Source: a virus
Length of the DNA stretch: 32,798 nucleotides
Virus record (IMG/VR): IMGVR_UViG_3300029309_000174
Location: 1-32,798 of that record
Direction: 5' to 3' (one strand)
Below, piece by piece: positions 9,801-17,206 of this stretch (within the stretch, counting starts at the first letter, position 1; the number at the start of each line of letters is the position of its first letter). The translations under genes and the position numbers were made by a program. The notes under the pieces are model-generated. The model did no database searches. It was not told the DNA's origin and saw only the letters and a list, made by a program, of their open reading frames with translations.

Positions 9801-10650
9801 AGAAGATGACAACGATTATACAATTTACAGAATACCAAAGCCATTTGAGCCAGGCTTAATATTTGGCACACTTCCAGAAAGGGCATTAGATTGGGCTTAC
9901 AACGAAAGGGGTGAGGAACTTATAAAGTTTGTTAAAGAACTTTTCACAAGCAATTTATCTGGGCTTGCGCCTGTGCCTGATTTTGCAAAGCCGCTTGTAG
10001 AATCTTTCTCAAACAAAAACTTATTTAACAACCTTCCAATAATACCTTATGGCACAGAGAAAATGTTGCCTCAATATGCGTACAATGAATACACAAGTGA
10101 AACAGCAAAACTTCTGGGCAAAACAATATCAGAATTAACTGGTGGATATATGGGAAGACCAGCAAAAATAGATCAACTCATAGCAAATTGGTCAGGCACT
10201 TTAGGTAGATATGCGGTGCAAGTTGCTGATAAGGCATTAATTGGAACTGGTGTTGTAAAATCACCAGAACAGCCTCTTAAAATGTTTGAGGATTTACCTG
10301 TTATCAAGGCGTTTACAATACGAAACCCTACTGGATCATCTGAGTTTATACAACGATTTTACCTTAAATATCGAAAAGCAGAAGGTTTGGTACTTACATT
10401 AAAAAAACTTCAACGTGAACAACGTCAAAACGATGTAAAAGAATTGTTGGCTACATCTGATTTAGACCTCCTTCAACTTTTAGCTGCTGGTGAAGCTATG
10501 AAAAATACAAGACAATTAATAAGAACAATTCATCTAAATCCAAAAATAAACAAAGTTGAAAAACGACAACTTATAGATCAAGCATATAACACCATGATAC
10601 AGATAGCTAAATATTCATTAGATAACTACTTTGACAAAGGTGAGAATTAA
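6832..10650 (+). CDS. Large internal/ejection protein (T7 gp16-like position) with LPD38-like region
   Basis: This 1272-aa protein is the largest in the genome. I start it at the ATG at 6832, two bases after the upstream stop and with GAGG about nine bases upstream. The N-terminus holds two copies of a short helical repeat, LKAAGFSEEEIN and LVAAGFDNDEIN (about residues 8-45). Residues about 355-410 form a Pro/Glu/Lys-rich linker. The region from about 750 to 900 (SRLLRAGATLAPDFMLRNFNRD and on) resembles the LPD38 domain of large phage polyvalent proteins. No lysozyme or transglycosylase motif is visible, unlike T7 gp16. The probable role is in the inner core, entering the cell with the DNA. 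Confidence 0.75.
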   Translation: MSEFGSTIETLKAAGFSEEEINQHTKNSVSELVAAGFDNDEINDYVGITRNDKPSLIQPIQEYWQSISEETRTHFNKDTLEAEIEVMGVPLETLEEAGEKVKQDVQKVKKWAVGSDAEFGEYWARGIGKSNINLALQYHAGVNIPTAASAEDALMPEPEDTGHIERWWESISAIGADLPSFLAGGFVGNRLSGGNPYATGFAAGFTNDSIKTMYIEALQKGEVKNFKEWWGIFVDHGFKEGVKSGVTLGTAMGLPKTLGVKNSIIGNYATQYVAFTGMGALLEGKMPTSDELINTALVLGTFAGVEGAVKGREMVLKRSKESNKTPSEVVAEVISDPRKMEDVASTNIKEFRDKTEPIEAMEPFVEASAPKVPEPKRPEAIEPTKPEPVAEPVAPEVLSDAVNAINSRVQVEPPSTGYFGGKLKDFRSQFVTQYIDKLHPILNAVRRFEEAGGKFDSAMNPYLSARIQPGMIGRGMHAIRFGTLDFKTLKTNGKSLKEVFDPIKNTKDIAELRSFLVAKRALELESQGRKHGIPLPESRTVVTELQGKYGGIAKEVVELQTRIVDYMVDSGVISRKDANLMLEANKDYVPFYRVLEEPLVKGSNEFGRSVKNPYRRLVGSERQILDPIQSIYGNVIHHMTIAERNKSFVDFIEMVEQRPEIFPEISKVLGRVKTTKVEAKEMAEAFDSPIRPEFAEGITVFRREHGIVNDRQIAIYRNGKREVWEVGPELAQAFKNTNRYEAGLIVKFLSVPSRLLRAGATLAPDFMLRNFNRDTVTSAIMSDKGFIPFVHSTQGFWHMLKSDKLYQEWTKSGAMQSMMISMDRTYLQKNVKDFLIGGKVRNQISNPLEMLRITAELFESTSRIGNYKLSHKHLSRRNEQFSDRDIIERSGFESRDLTIDFAKIGTKVQMINQISAFFNARLQGYARLYQAFKEKPAYTSYQIFKYITLPSIGLWYVNHDDPRYQQLPAWQKDLFWIVITPEMGIGDSMVEDDNDYTIYRIPKPFEPGLIFGTLPERALDWAYNERGEELIKFVKELFTSNLSGLAPVPDFAKPLVESFSNKNLFNNLPIIPYGTEKMLPQYAYNEYTSETAKLLGKTISELTGGYMGRPAKIDQLIANWSGTLGRYAVQVADKALIGTGVVKSPEQPLKMFEDLPVIKAFTIRNPTGSSEFIQRFYLKYRKAEGLVLTLKKLQREQRQNDVKELLATSDLDLLQLLAAGEAMKNTRQLIRTIHLNPKINKVEKRQLIDQAYNTMIQIAKYSLDNYFDKGEN

Positions 10651-10704
10651 CAAGTCTTTTATAAAGGCATAAAATGCTGTATAAGCACTGTTGGAGATTG
10701 AAAA

Positions 10705-13203
10705 ATGACAGTTAGTAGCGCAACCACCAGAAACAGTTACAGTGGCAACGCCAGTAACGACACGTTTGCCTATGGTTTTAAGATATTTGACGATGATGAT
10801 ATCACAGTCATTATTCGTACAGATTCTACTGGTGCGGAAACTGTCAAAACAAAAACAACTCATTACACTGTTACAAATGTGGGAAACTCAAGTGGTGGTA
10901 ATGTTGTTTTTACATCAGGCAATATACCAGCAAGCGGTGAGACAGTTGTTTTGTTACGCACAACAGCAAGAACGCAGCTAACAGACTATGTTGCAAATGA
11001 CCCATTCCCAGCAGAGACGCATGAAAACGCCCTTGATAAACTGACATTTATCGTACAAGAGCTTGAAGAAGAGATAGGGCGATCTTTAAAAGTATCAAAG
11101 ACCAACATAATTGCGACATCTGAGTTTACTACGTCTGCCGCTGACAGAGCGAACAAGCTTCTTAGTTTTGACGGTAGTGGCGATTTAACGGTCACTGAGG
11201 GCAAGGTAGATACTGTTACGGCATCTGTGTCGGCTGTATCTGCTGGCGGCTCTCCTACGGCTTCTGCAACCTACACAGCTAGTTCTGGTGCGCTTGCCTT
11301 GGCGTTTGGTCTAGTTACTGGAAACACTGGCGCAACTGGCTCGACAGGTTCTGCCGGTGCTGCTGGCAAAAACACTGGTCTTGCTATGACATTTAGTAAT
11401 AGCACGTCAGATGCAGACCCAGGTGCAGGAAAAGTTGCTTTTAACAATGGCACTGTAAGTTCAGTTACAGAAATTTATTTTGATGATGTTGATGATAACA
11501 GCGCAACAGTAAGTTCATTTATACAAAGCTGGGATGATGTAACTAACACGACTGCACGTGGTATCTTGTTGATTGTTAAAGAAACTGATCCAAGCGTCTA
11601 TGGTTTGTTCAAGGTTAGCGGTGCCGTTACAAACGCTTCTGGATATTCAAAAGTGCCAGTAACCCATGTTGTGTCGAATGGTTCTTTTAGTAACACTGAT
11701 GGAATACAAGTATCATTTGCATATTCTGGTGCTGATGGGTCTGCTGGTTCAGCAGCGTCTATCGCTGTAGGTTCTGTTACTGCAAACACTTTGTCAGCCG
11801 GTTCATCTGCAACTGCTGCTGTTGCCAATGCTGGCAGTTCTTCAGCCGGTCAATTTAATTTTACATTTGGTATTCCTACGGGAGCTACTGGGGCAACCGG
11901 CCCACAAGGTCCACAAGGGCCATCTGGCTCGGGGGCTGGTGACCTTCTTGCATCTAATAATCTTAGTGATCTTGCAAATGCTGGCACAGCTCGAACCAAT
12001 CTCGGCCTCGGCACTATAGCAACTCAGGCTAACAACTCGGTCAACATAGATGGCGGTGCTATTGATGCTGTTACAATTGGAACAAACAGTGCAGTAACAG
12101 ACCTTCGGGTTGATAACCTCAAGTTAGATGGCAACGCTCTTACATCAACCAACACCAATGGCACGATAGACCTTACAGCCAATGGTACTGGAAATGTCGT
12201 TGTCAAAGGCAACACCAATCCTGGCACCGTAGTATTCAACTGCGAGAGCAACAGTCATGGTCAAACAGTCAAAGCACAACCACATTCTGCTAGTGTCACA
12301 AACACATTAACACTGCCGCCCGGCGGCGATGGTGAGCTGGTCAGCACAGTAGCAACGCAGACGCTGACAAACAAAACACTAACCTCACCTTCATTTAGCG
12401 GTGATGTTTCTATGCCAAGTGATTTAACCGTAGATACAACCACACTGCACGTTGATAGTTCAAATAATAGAGTTGGGATTGGTACAGCTTCCCCATCACA
12501 ACTTTTATCCATTGTTGATAGTGGCAGTGCGCGAATGGAAATAATTTCTGGTACTTCTGGCACATCAATTATTGACATGGGCGATACGGCTGATTCTGAC
12601 ATAGCTGGTATTCGGTATTCTCATGCTGATAATGATATGACATTTCGTGCGAATAATGATGTTCGTATGACGATTGATTCTAGTGGTGCTTTGTTAGTTC
12701 ACACTTCTAGCAGGACAGGAACTTCTAATTTTGTTGTTGAAGCAGATACATCTTCTGAAAATCCAATGTCGGTCGTTAACACGAGGTCGAGTGCGTCAAC
12801 AGACTATCACATTCTCATGTATCGTGCTGGGAATATTGTAGGCTCTGTTCAGACAAGTTTATCAGCCACGTCATTTCTCACCTCGTCTGACTACAGATTA
12901 AAAGAAAATGTGTCTTACACTTGGGATGCTACTGCTCGCCTTAAACAGCTCAAGCCAGCTAGGTTCAACTTTATTGCTGACGCAGATACCACAGTGGATG
13001 GGTTTCTAGCACACGAAGTTCAAACCATTGTTCCAGAAGCTGTTAGTGGCACTAAAGATGCAACTGAAAAATATACTGACGATGATGGAAAAGAGCAAAC
13101 GAGGATTATTCCTCAAGGTATAGACCAAGCAAAACTTGTGCCTCTGCTTGTAAAAACTATTCAAGAATTAGAAGCGCGTATTACTGCTCTTGAGGCCGGT
13201 TGA
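10705..13203 (+). CDS. Tail fibre/spike with collagen-like repeats and S74 chaperone
   Basis: 832 aa. The N-terminal 130 residues (from VSSATTRNSYSGN through ETHENALDKL) are the usual podovirus fibre-to-tail attachment domain. Gly-x-y collagen-like stretches follow at about 210-222 and 393-408, then the common fibre module SNNLSDLANAGTARTNLG and beta-helical repeats. The C-terminus from about residue 724 is a peptidase S74 intramolecular chaperone: SSDYRLKENV, FLAHEVQ, then a coiled coil (LVKTIQELEARITALEAG). In this family the chaperone trimerises the fibre and cuts itself off at the Ser in SSDYR. It is the likely receptor-binding protein. Confidence 0.93.
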   Translation: MTVSSATTRNSYSGNASNDTFAYGFKIFDDDDITVIIRTDSTGAETVKTKTTHYTVTNVGNSSGGNVVFTSGNIPASGETVVLLRTTARTQLTDYVANDPFPAETHENALDKLTFIVQELEEEIGRSLKVSKTNIIATSEFTTSAADRANKLLSFDGSGDLTVTEGKVDTVTASVSAVSAGGSPTASATYTASSGALALAFGLVTGNTGATGSTGSAGAAGKNTGLAMTFSNSTSDADPGAGKVAFNNGTVSSVTEIYFDDVDDNSATVSSFIQSWDDVTNTTARGILLIVKETDPSVYGLFKVSGAVTNASGYSKVPVTHVVSNGSFSNTDGIQVSFAYSGADGSAGSAASIAVGSVTANTLSAGSSATAAVANAGSSSAGQFNFTFGIPTGATGATGPQGPQGPSGSGAGDLLASNNLSDLANAGTARTNLGLGTIATQANNSVNIDGGAIDAVTIGTNSAVTDLRVDNLKLDGNALTSTNTNGTIDLTANGTGNVVVKGNTNPGTVVFNCESNSHGQTVKAQPHSASVTNTLTLPPGGDGELVSTVATQTLTNKTLTSPSFSGDVSMPSDLTVDTTTLHVDSSNNRVGIGTASPSQLLSIVDSGSARMEIISGTSGTSIIDMGDTADSDIAGIRYSHADNDMTFRANNDVRMTIDSSGALLVHTSSRTGTSNFVVEADTSSENPMSVVNTRSSASTDYHILMYRAGNIVGSVQTSLSATSFLTSSDYRLKENVSYTWDATARLKQLKPARFNFIADADTTVDGFLAHEVQTIVPEAVSGTKDATEKYTDDDGKEQTRIIPQGIDQAKLVPLLVKTIQELEARITALEAG

Positions 13204-13382
13204 TGAATAGAGCCAGACGCATGTTTAAAAAATTCAAAAAATGGTTTCATAAAATAGGGAGGCTTTTTATGCCGACGTTATACGACTTAAACCCAAAGCT
13301 GCGGCCCAAGGCAAAGGAGAAGGTTGAGCCTACGGTTGCCGTGAAGAAAAAGGGTCGTCCGAAGAAGACTGCCAAAAAATAG
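13203..13382 (+). CDS. Small Lys/Arg-rich protein (59 aa)
   Basis: The ATG at 13203 overlaps the fibre stop codon (TGATG). The product is strongly basic: N-terminal RRMFKKFKKWFHK amphipathic segment and C-terminal KKKGRPKKTAKK. An internal ATG at 13269 has a much better ribosome site (AGGGAGG, six bases away), so a 37-aa short form may be the main or a second product. Unknown function. The basic tail would allow DNA or membrane-lipid binding. Confidence 0.65.
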   Translation: MNRARRMFKKFKKWFHKIGRLFMPTLYDLNPKLRPKAKEKVEPTVAVKKKGRPKKTAKK

Positions 13383-13955
13383 ATGGAACCAATTACCACG
13401 GCAATCGCTGCGGTAACTGCGGCCTCAAACGCAATCGGTTTCATCAAAGCCAGAATAAATGACGTTCAATCGGTGGCTGAAATCGGGGATCAGATAAGCA
13501 CCCTCTTCTCCGCACAACAGAAACTAAACGAGGAGCGAAATAAACAAGCCGGAGTTGGCACAGACATAGGCATCCGTAGTTCAATTGACGCTGTATTAGA
13601 GGCGAAGCGTTTAAACGAGCAAATGCAAGAGATCGCCACCATGATAAATATGCGCTGGCCGAAACCGGCAGACCAGCCGAGTACCTGGCAGGAGATACTT
13701 AACCATCATAATCAGAAACTCAGGGAACAGAAGGAAGCGAAAAAGAAAGCACAAGTTGAAGCGGCCCGACGGCAACAAGAAGTGGCAGAGACAATTAAAA
13801 GTTGTGCGATCATCTTCTGTGTACTCCTCGTAGCTGTGTTTTTCTTTGTCGTCATGTTTATGACTATAGCTCGTGGCATCAATGGAGATGGCTATGATTA
13901 CAGTAGAACAGTTCTTGAAATGGAAAGTTCTGCCAAGGTTTATGATGCTGGCTAG
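13383..13955 (+). CDS. Coiled-coil protein with C-terminal membrane segment (190 aa)
   Basis: Begins right after the preceding TAG. Residues about 1-125 are helical and charged (AQQKLNEERNK, KLREQKEAKKKAQVEAARRQQ). One strong TM helix follows at about 140-163 (CAIIFCVLLVAVFFFVVMFM), with a short tail outside. Codon use is slightly more GC-rich than in neighbouring genes. Its position among holin and lysozyme genes suggests a lysis-accessory or spanin-like inner-membrane protein, but no family is recognised with certainty. Confidence 0.7.
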   Translation: MEPITTAIAAVTAASNAIGFIKARINDVQSVAEIGDQISTLFSAQQKLNEERNKQAGVGTDIGIRSSIDAVLEAKRLNEQMQEIATMINMRWPKPADQPSTWQEILNHHNQKLREQKEAKKKAQVEAARRQQEVAETIKSCAIIFCVLLVAVFFFVVMFMTIARGINGDGYDYSRTVLEMESSAKVYDAG

Positions 13956-14100
13956 CACGGTTATGTCATGGCGTTGTGCCGAATGGTTTATGTCTCTTGA
14001 TGATCCGACAGCATCACAGTCAGCTTTTGTTAGTGTTGTGATGGGCGTGATGACGGGCGTGTTTGGGATTTGGATGGGTCACGAACACAAAAAGGATTAG
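13894..14100 (+). CDS. Small membrane protein, holin-like candidate (68 aa)
   Basis: Two hydrophobic helices flank a polar turn: VLPRFMMLASTVMSW near the N-terminus and AFVSVVMGVMTGVFGIWMG near the C-terminus, ending in the charged HEHKKD. I chose the third in-frame ATG (13894) because GGAG lies six bases upstream; earlier starts at 13873 (GTG), 13882 and 13888 would add a few residues. It overlaps the end of the coiled-coil gene by 62 bases. Two TM segments and a charged end fit a class II holin, but a clearer holin lies downstream. Confidence 0.65.
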   Translation: MITVEQFLKWKVLPRFMMLASTVMSWRCAEWFMSLDDPTASQSAFVSVVMGVMTGVFGIWMGHEHKKD

Positions 14101-14102
14101 GC

Positions 14103-14315
14103 ATGACTGATGAAAAGAAAAAGCCAATATCTGTAACATTAGGTGAAAATAGTTTTGAACTGGTGTTGCGAATATTGGGCAATGAGTTTGTAGCTATTAA
14201 GATTGGCTCAACTAACTTTTCAGGCAAGCTAATTGCTGGCGGTGTTTTGCTTTTGTTTTTCACGTTTATGCTCATGGAGGTGTTTGGCCTGTCTCGTGTA
14301 ATGGGTGTTGAGTGA
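14103..14315 (+). CDS. Single-TM small protein (70 aa)
   Basis: Starts at the ATG two bases after the previous stop; longer in-frame starts would lie inside the previous gene. The N-terminal half is polar (MTDEKKKPISVTLGENSFEL). One TM helix lies at about 44-61 (LIAGGVLLLFFTFMLM). Function unknown; it is part of the membrane/lysis cassette. Confidence 0.65.
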   Translation: MTDEKKKPISVTLGENSFELVLRILGNEFVAIKIGSTNFSGKLIAGGVLLLFFTFMLMEVFGLSRVMGVE

Positions 14316-14377
14316 TGCTTTACCTTTTACCACCTCTATGGCTTTTTTCGTTCTTTTGCGGATTTTTATTTGGGTAG
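14315..14377 (+). CDS. Possible 20-aa hydrophobic peptide
   Basis: An ATG overlaps the previous stop (TGATG) and reads 20 codons to TAG at 14375: MLYLLPPLWLFSFFCGFLFG. It is almost entirely hydrophobic, with two prolines and no charged residue. The next gene starts within four bases. Coupled start and lack of spacer favour translation. It is short enough to be chance, so this is tentative. Confidence 0.4.
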   Translation: MLYLLPPLWLFSFFCGFLFG

Positions 14378-14380
14378 ATG

Positions 14381-14785
14381 ATGGCAACCAAGCTCAATGA
14401 AAACACTGAACTGGCTATGCCAATCAGGAATTTGATTGGGCTGGTTACTGCCGCGACGGTAGGAACTTGGGCTTATTTTTCACTGGTCGAGCGTCTTAAT
14501 TCTATCGACAACAAAATAATTTTGATGGAAGCCGATCTCGGTCAGAACACAGAGTTCAGAATCAAGTGGCCTCGCGGCGAGATGGGCAGCCTTCCAGCGG
14601 ATAACGAACAGTTTATGCTCATTGAGCATCTGGCTGATCAACTTGCAAAGCTGCAAGATCAGGCCGACTCTGGAAAACTACCACACGATCAACAGCAAGC
14701 ACTGACACTATCGTTTCTTTCAAAGAGGATCAGCAACATTGAGGAACAGATAGAAAAGCTGAGGAACGGACGCGATGGTGACTGA
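14381..14785 (+). CDS. Membrane-anchored coiled-coil protein (134 aa)
   Basis: A TM helix at about 17-36 (RNLIGLVTAATVGTWAYFSL) is followed by a long soluble part ending in a coiled coil (LSFLSKRISNIEEQIEKL). Proteins with the same MATKLNENTELAMPIRNL opening are familiar from marine phages, where they are unnamed. The layout (N-terminal anchor, periplasmic helix) resembles an i-spanin such as Rz, but no partner lipoprotein is evident. ATG at 14378 is an alternative start. Overlaps the next gene by 11 bases. Confidence 0.72.
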   Translation: MATKLNENTELAMPIRNLIGLVTAATVGTWAYFSLVERLNSIDNKIILMEADLGQNTEFRIKWPRGEMGSLPADNEQFMLIEHLADQLAKLQDQADSGKLPHDQQQALTLSFLSKRISNIEEQIEKLRNGRDGD

Positions 14786-14993
14786 GACAATCACATTGAT
14801 CTTGTATATGTCCGGCTCTGTCGCGGAGCATACGGCGTTTGAACAGATCAGCAAATGTCTCAAAGCAAAGCGTACGATTGAGCGTAATCTCTATAAGAAA
14901 AGTCAGTCCGTCAGGTACTCATGCGAGAACAAAACTGTTGTCATTGAGAAGAATGATGATGGTTCAAACTATATTGTTAGGATAATAGAATGA
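14775..14993 (+). CDS. Small secreted-like protein (72 aa), unknown
   Basis: A hydrophobic start (TETITLILYMSGSVAEH) could be a signal peptide. It is followed by a polar body with two cysteines (SKCLKA, YSCENK) that could form a disulphide. It overlaps the previous gene by 11 bases and the next by an ATGA junction. It is similar in layout to the following gene and may form a pair with it. No family recognised. Confidence 0.6.
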   Translation: MVTETITLILYMSGSVAEHTAFEQISKCLKAKRTIERNLYKKSQSVRYSCENKTVVIEKNDDGSNYIVRIIE

Positions 14994-15211
14994 TTGAAAC
15001 ATTTGTTTTGGTTATTACTATGTGGGGCAATGATGGAAACGACTGGCATTACATTGGCAATCAAATTGTTTTGCAACAAGCCATGACTGAAGAACAATGT
15101 TTATATCTTGTTGATGAAACTATGTGGAAAGCAACATATGATAATGAATATTACCAGTTAAAAGCGCATTGTTTTCCAACAGACTGCGCTGGAAAGGATG
15201 AGTGCAAATGA
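14990..15211 (+). CDS. Small secreted-like protein (73 aa), unknown
   Basis: Opens with MIETFVLVITMWGNDG, a short hydrophobic stretch, then a polar domain with four cysteines (EQCLY, AHCFPTDC, DEC). Its start and stop both overlap neighbours by ATGA. The Cys pattern suggests an exported, disulphide-bonded product. It sits just ahead of the holin, so a lysis-accessory role is plausible but unproven. Confidence 0.6.
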   Translation: MIETFVLVITMWGNDGNDWHYIGNQIVLQQAMTEEQCLYLVDETMWKATYDNEYYQLKAHCFPTDCAGKDECK

Positions 15212-15603
15212 TCCAAGCATTGATTGGCCCAGTATCAGGTCTTCTTGACAAGTTTATTGAGGACAAAGACCAGAAGGCAAAGCTAGCACACGAAATTGCT
15301 ACCATGAGTGAGAAACACGCACAGGAAGCTTTACTTGCTCAGTTGGAAATAAATAAAGCAGAGGCGGCTAGCGGTTCTATTTTCAAAGGGGGATGGCGTC
15401 CTGCTGTGGGCTGGGTGTGCGCTTTTGCTTTTGCGTACCATTTTATAATTAAAGACTTAATTATATTTGGAGCATCATTCGCTGGGTATGAATTACCAGA
15501 GTTGCCTGAGTTTGATATGGGTACGTTGCTTACAGTTCTCGGCGGTATGCTTGGGATTGGTGGACTCAGGACATACGAAAAGCAGAGGGGTTTGACCAAA
15601 TGA
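15208..15603 (+). CDS. Holin, 3-TM GTA-release type
   Basis: 131 aa, started at the ATG overlapping the previous stop (a GTG two codons upstream is possible). An amphipathic N-terminal helix (FIEDKDQKAKLAHEIATMS) leads into GSIFKGGWRPAVGWVCAFAFAY, the signature of the three-TM holin family that releases gene transfer agents in alphaproteobacteria. Two more hydrophobic stretches follow (DLIIFGASFAG; TLLTVLGGMLGIGGL), then the basic tail YEKQRGLTK. It makes inner-membrane holes for the lysozyme encoded about 700 bases downstream. Confidence 0.88.
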   Translation: MIQALIGPVSGLLDKFIEDKDQKAKLAHEIATMSEKHAQEALLAQLEINKAEAASGSIFKGGWRPAVGWVCAFAFAYHFIIKDLIIFGASFAGYELPELPEFDMGTLLTVLGGMLGIGGLRTYEKQRGLTK

Positions 15604-15734
15604 GTTTGTACAGAAACATCCATGCTAAACGCAAAAGAATAAAGGCTGGCAGTGGCGAGAAGATGCGTAAGCCTGGTCAAAAGGGTGCGCCAACTAAAAA
15701 GAATTTTAAGCAAGCCAAGAGGAAAAAACGATGA
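15600..15734 (+). CDS. Tiny Lys/Arg-rich protein (44 aa)
   Basis: Starts at an ATGA overlap with the holin stop and ends at an ATGA overlap with the next gene. It begins MSLYRNIHAKRKRIKAGSGE and is rich in Lys and Arg, with a single acidic residue. Peptides with this opening are frequent in marine phages and have no assigned role. It is first in the basic-protein cluster. Confidence 0.75.
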   Translation: MSLYRNIHAKRKRIKAGSGEKMRKPGQKGAPTKKNFKQAKRKKR

Positions 15735-15913
15735 AACGTAAGTTTGCAAAGGTTCCTAAAACAAAAGGCGGTGTACCAAAGAAGTATGTGCGTGGGGCAA
15801 AAAACCCTAAGAAACGAGAGGCAGAGATTAAGCGCACTGCCAAACTATATAGACAAGGCAGGCTCACACCAGCTATGATGGATAGGATTAGCAAGCAGAG
15901 GAGTCGCGGATAA
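15731..15913 (+). CDS. Tiny Lys-rich protein, DUF5872-like (60 aa)
   Basis: Contains the block GVPKKYVRGAKNPKKREAEI followed by TAKLYRQGRLTPAMMDRISKQ, a pattern I associate with DUF5872-type small proteins of marine phages and other aquatic viruses. It is strongly basic and predicted helical. Translationally coupled on both sides. Function unknown. Confidence 0.72.
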   Translation: MKRKFAKVPKTKGGVPKKYVRGAKNPKKREAEIKRTAKLYRQGRLTPAMMDRISKQRSRG

Positions 15914-16161
15914 TGTCAAGGTTTGCAAGCATTTCAGGTGCATCACGCTATTCCAAAACAACTCTTAATAAGGTCTATAAACGTGGGCTGGGTGCTTACT
16001 ATTCATCAGGGTCTAGACCAAAAGTATCAGCACATCAGTGGGCTATGGGTAGGGTAAAGTCTTTTGTTTCTGGCAAGGGTGGTGCAAGAAAAGCTGATTC
16101 GGATTTGTTGCGCGGAGGTAGCAAGGAGAAGAAAACAACTGCAAAGAGAAGGAAAAAGTAA
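15913..16161 (+). CDS. Small basic protein, DUF5824-like (82 aa)
   Basis: Shows the motifs YKRGLGAYYSSGSRPKVSAH and GRVKSFVSGKGGARKADSDL, then a polybasic tail KKTTAKRRKK. The pattern is familiar from aquatic-virus small proteins (DUF5824 from memory, not verified). The ATG shares its first base with the previous stop. Function unknown. Confidence 0.72.
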   Translation: MSRFASISGASRYSKTTLNKVYKRGLGAYYSSGSRPKVSAHQWAMGRVKSFVSGKGGARKADSDLLRGGSKEKKTTAKRRKK

Positions 16162-16337
16162 TGGCTAAAGGCGTAAAGCATTATTTTAGAGATGGAACTT
16201 TGCATAAAGGCGGCACACACAAGATGCCCAACGGTCAGTTACATTCTGGTAAATCACATGGCAAGACATCCAAGCGTTTGTTTCATTTCAAAAACTTGTC
16301 TAAAACTGCACAAGCAAAAGCAAAGAAAAGCAGATGA
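16161..16337 (+). CDS. Tiny His/Lys-rich protein (58 aa)
   Basis: TAATG overlap upstream and ATGA overlap with the lysozyme downstream. The sequence is MAKGVKHYFRDGTLHKGGTH, then MPNGQLHSGKSHGKTSKRLF. It contains six histidines plus many lysines. The DGTLHKGGTHKMPNGQLHSG section looks like two imperfect copies of a (D/N)G-x-LHxG unit. Its His content is unlike the other basic peptides and could allow metal or DNA binding. Confidence 0.75.
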   Translation: MAKGVKHYFRDGTLHKGGTHKMPNGQLHSGKSHGKTSKRLFHFKNLSKTAQAKAKKSR

Positions 16338-16783
16338 ACAAAGATAGACTCAGAGAAGAGATAGCCGAGGATGAGGGCTGTAAGTACGAGGTGTATTTAG
16401 ATCACCTTGGCTTGCCTACTTGCGGCATTGGTCATTTGATTACCGAAAATGATGAAGAGCATGGCAAACCTGTTGGAACAACAGTTGAGCAAGAGCGTGT
16501 TAAAAAATTGTTTGCACTGGATATGTCTGTGACAATAGATGAGTGCAAAGTATTGTACCCTGACTTTGACGATCTGCCAGAAGAATGTCAGCACATTATA
16601 GCTAATATGATGTTCAACATGGGCAGACCAAGACTCAGCAAGTTCAAAGGCATGAAAGCTGGAGTTGACGCAAGGGATTGGGACAAGGCGGCAGATGAAA
16701 TGGTAGACTCGCGGTGGTACACTCAGGTTCCCAACAGGGCTAGACGTTTAGTAGATCGGATGAGAGCATTGGCAGATGGCTAA
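16334..16783 (+). CDS. Endolysin, T4-type lysozyme (GH24)
   Basis: 149 aa. It cuts the glycan strands of peptidoglycan to release progeny. The T4 lysozyme catalytic triad is visible in its normal spacing: E14 (AEDEG), D23 (VYLDHLG) and T29 (LPTCGIGHL). A later conserved segment MMFNMGRPRLSKF matches the family's second half, as does ADEMVDSRWYTQVPNRARR. There is no signal peptide, so export depends on the holin. Length is close to the family's usual 150-165 aa. Confidence 0.95.
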   Translation: MNKDRLREEIAEDEGCKYEVYLDHLGLPTCGIGHLITENDEEHGKPVGTTVEQERVKKLFALDMSVTIDECKVLYPDFDDLPEECQHIIANMMFNMGRPRLSKFKGMKAGVDARDWDKAADEMVDSRWYTQVPNRARRLVDRMRALADG

Positions 16784-17084
16784 GACACCAGCATGGCAAC
16801 GAAAAGCTGGCAAGAACCCCAAGGGTGGCTTGAACGCTAGGGGTCGTGCGTCTGCTAGGCGGCAGGGCATGAATCTAAAGGCACCTGTTAAAAAAGGTGA
16901 CAACCCTAGAAGGGCTAGTTTCCTAGCTCGTATGGGAAACATGAGGGGGCCAGAGTATAAAAATGGGAAACCTACTAGGTTACTCCTGTCTCTCAGGGCA
17001 TGGGGTGCAAGCAGCAAGGCTGATGCAAAGTCGAAGGCGACTGCAATATCAAAGCGCAACAAAGCAAAGAAGAGGAAAGCATAA
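16776..17084 (+). CDS. Basic marine-phage protein, DUF6321-like (102 aa)
   Basis: Shows a highly characteristic string of motifs: AWQRKAGKNPKGGLNARGRA, NLKAPVKKGDNPRRASFLAR, MGNMRGPEYKNGKPTRLLLS and AWGASSKADAKSKATAISKR. These correspond to the small protein family DUF6321 (from memory) of marine phages. The conserved Gly/Asn/Pro segments suggest a folded protein and not just a polycation. It overlaps the lysozyme by 8 bases. Function unknown. Confidence 0.82.
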   Translation: MAKTPAWQRKAGKNPKGGLNARGRASARRQGMNLKAPVKKGDNPRRASFLARMGNMRGPEYKNGKPTRLLLSLRAWGASSKADAKSKATAISKRNKAKKRKA

Positions 17085-17206
17085 TGTCAGGTATGAAGAA
17101 GAAGGGCATGAAGAAGAACGGCAACGGTATGCTGACAGCCAAGCAAAAGACTTTGCCGCCAGCACTGCAAAAGAAAATCATGGCATCTAAGAAGAGGAAG
17201 AAATAA
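17084..17206 (+). CDS. Tiny Lys-rich peptide (40 aa)
   Basis: TAATG overlaps on both sides. The peptide starts MSGMKKKGMKKNGNGMLTAK and ends MASKKRKK. It has no acidic residue and six methionines. Too short for family assignment. Confidence 0.65.
   Translation: MSGMKKKGMKKNGNGMLTAKQKTLPPALQKKIMASKKRKK

Noticed and set aside
10705-13203. Search for a diversity-generating retroelement, because the head genes resemble BPP-1
   Set aside because: No reverse transcriptase gene and no template/variable repeat pair were seen near the fibre or elsewhere.
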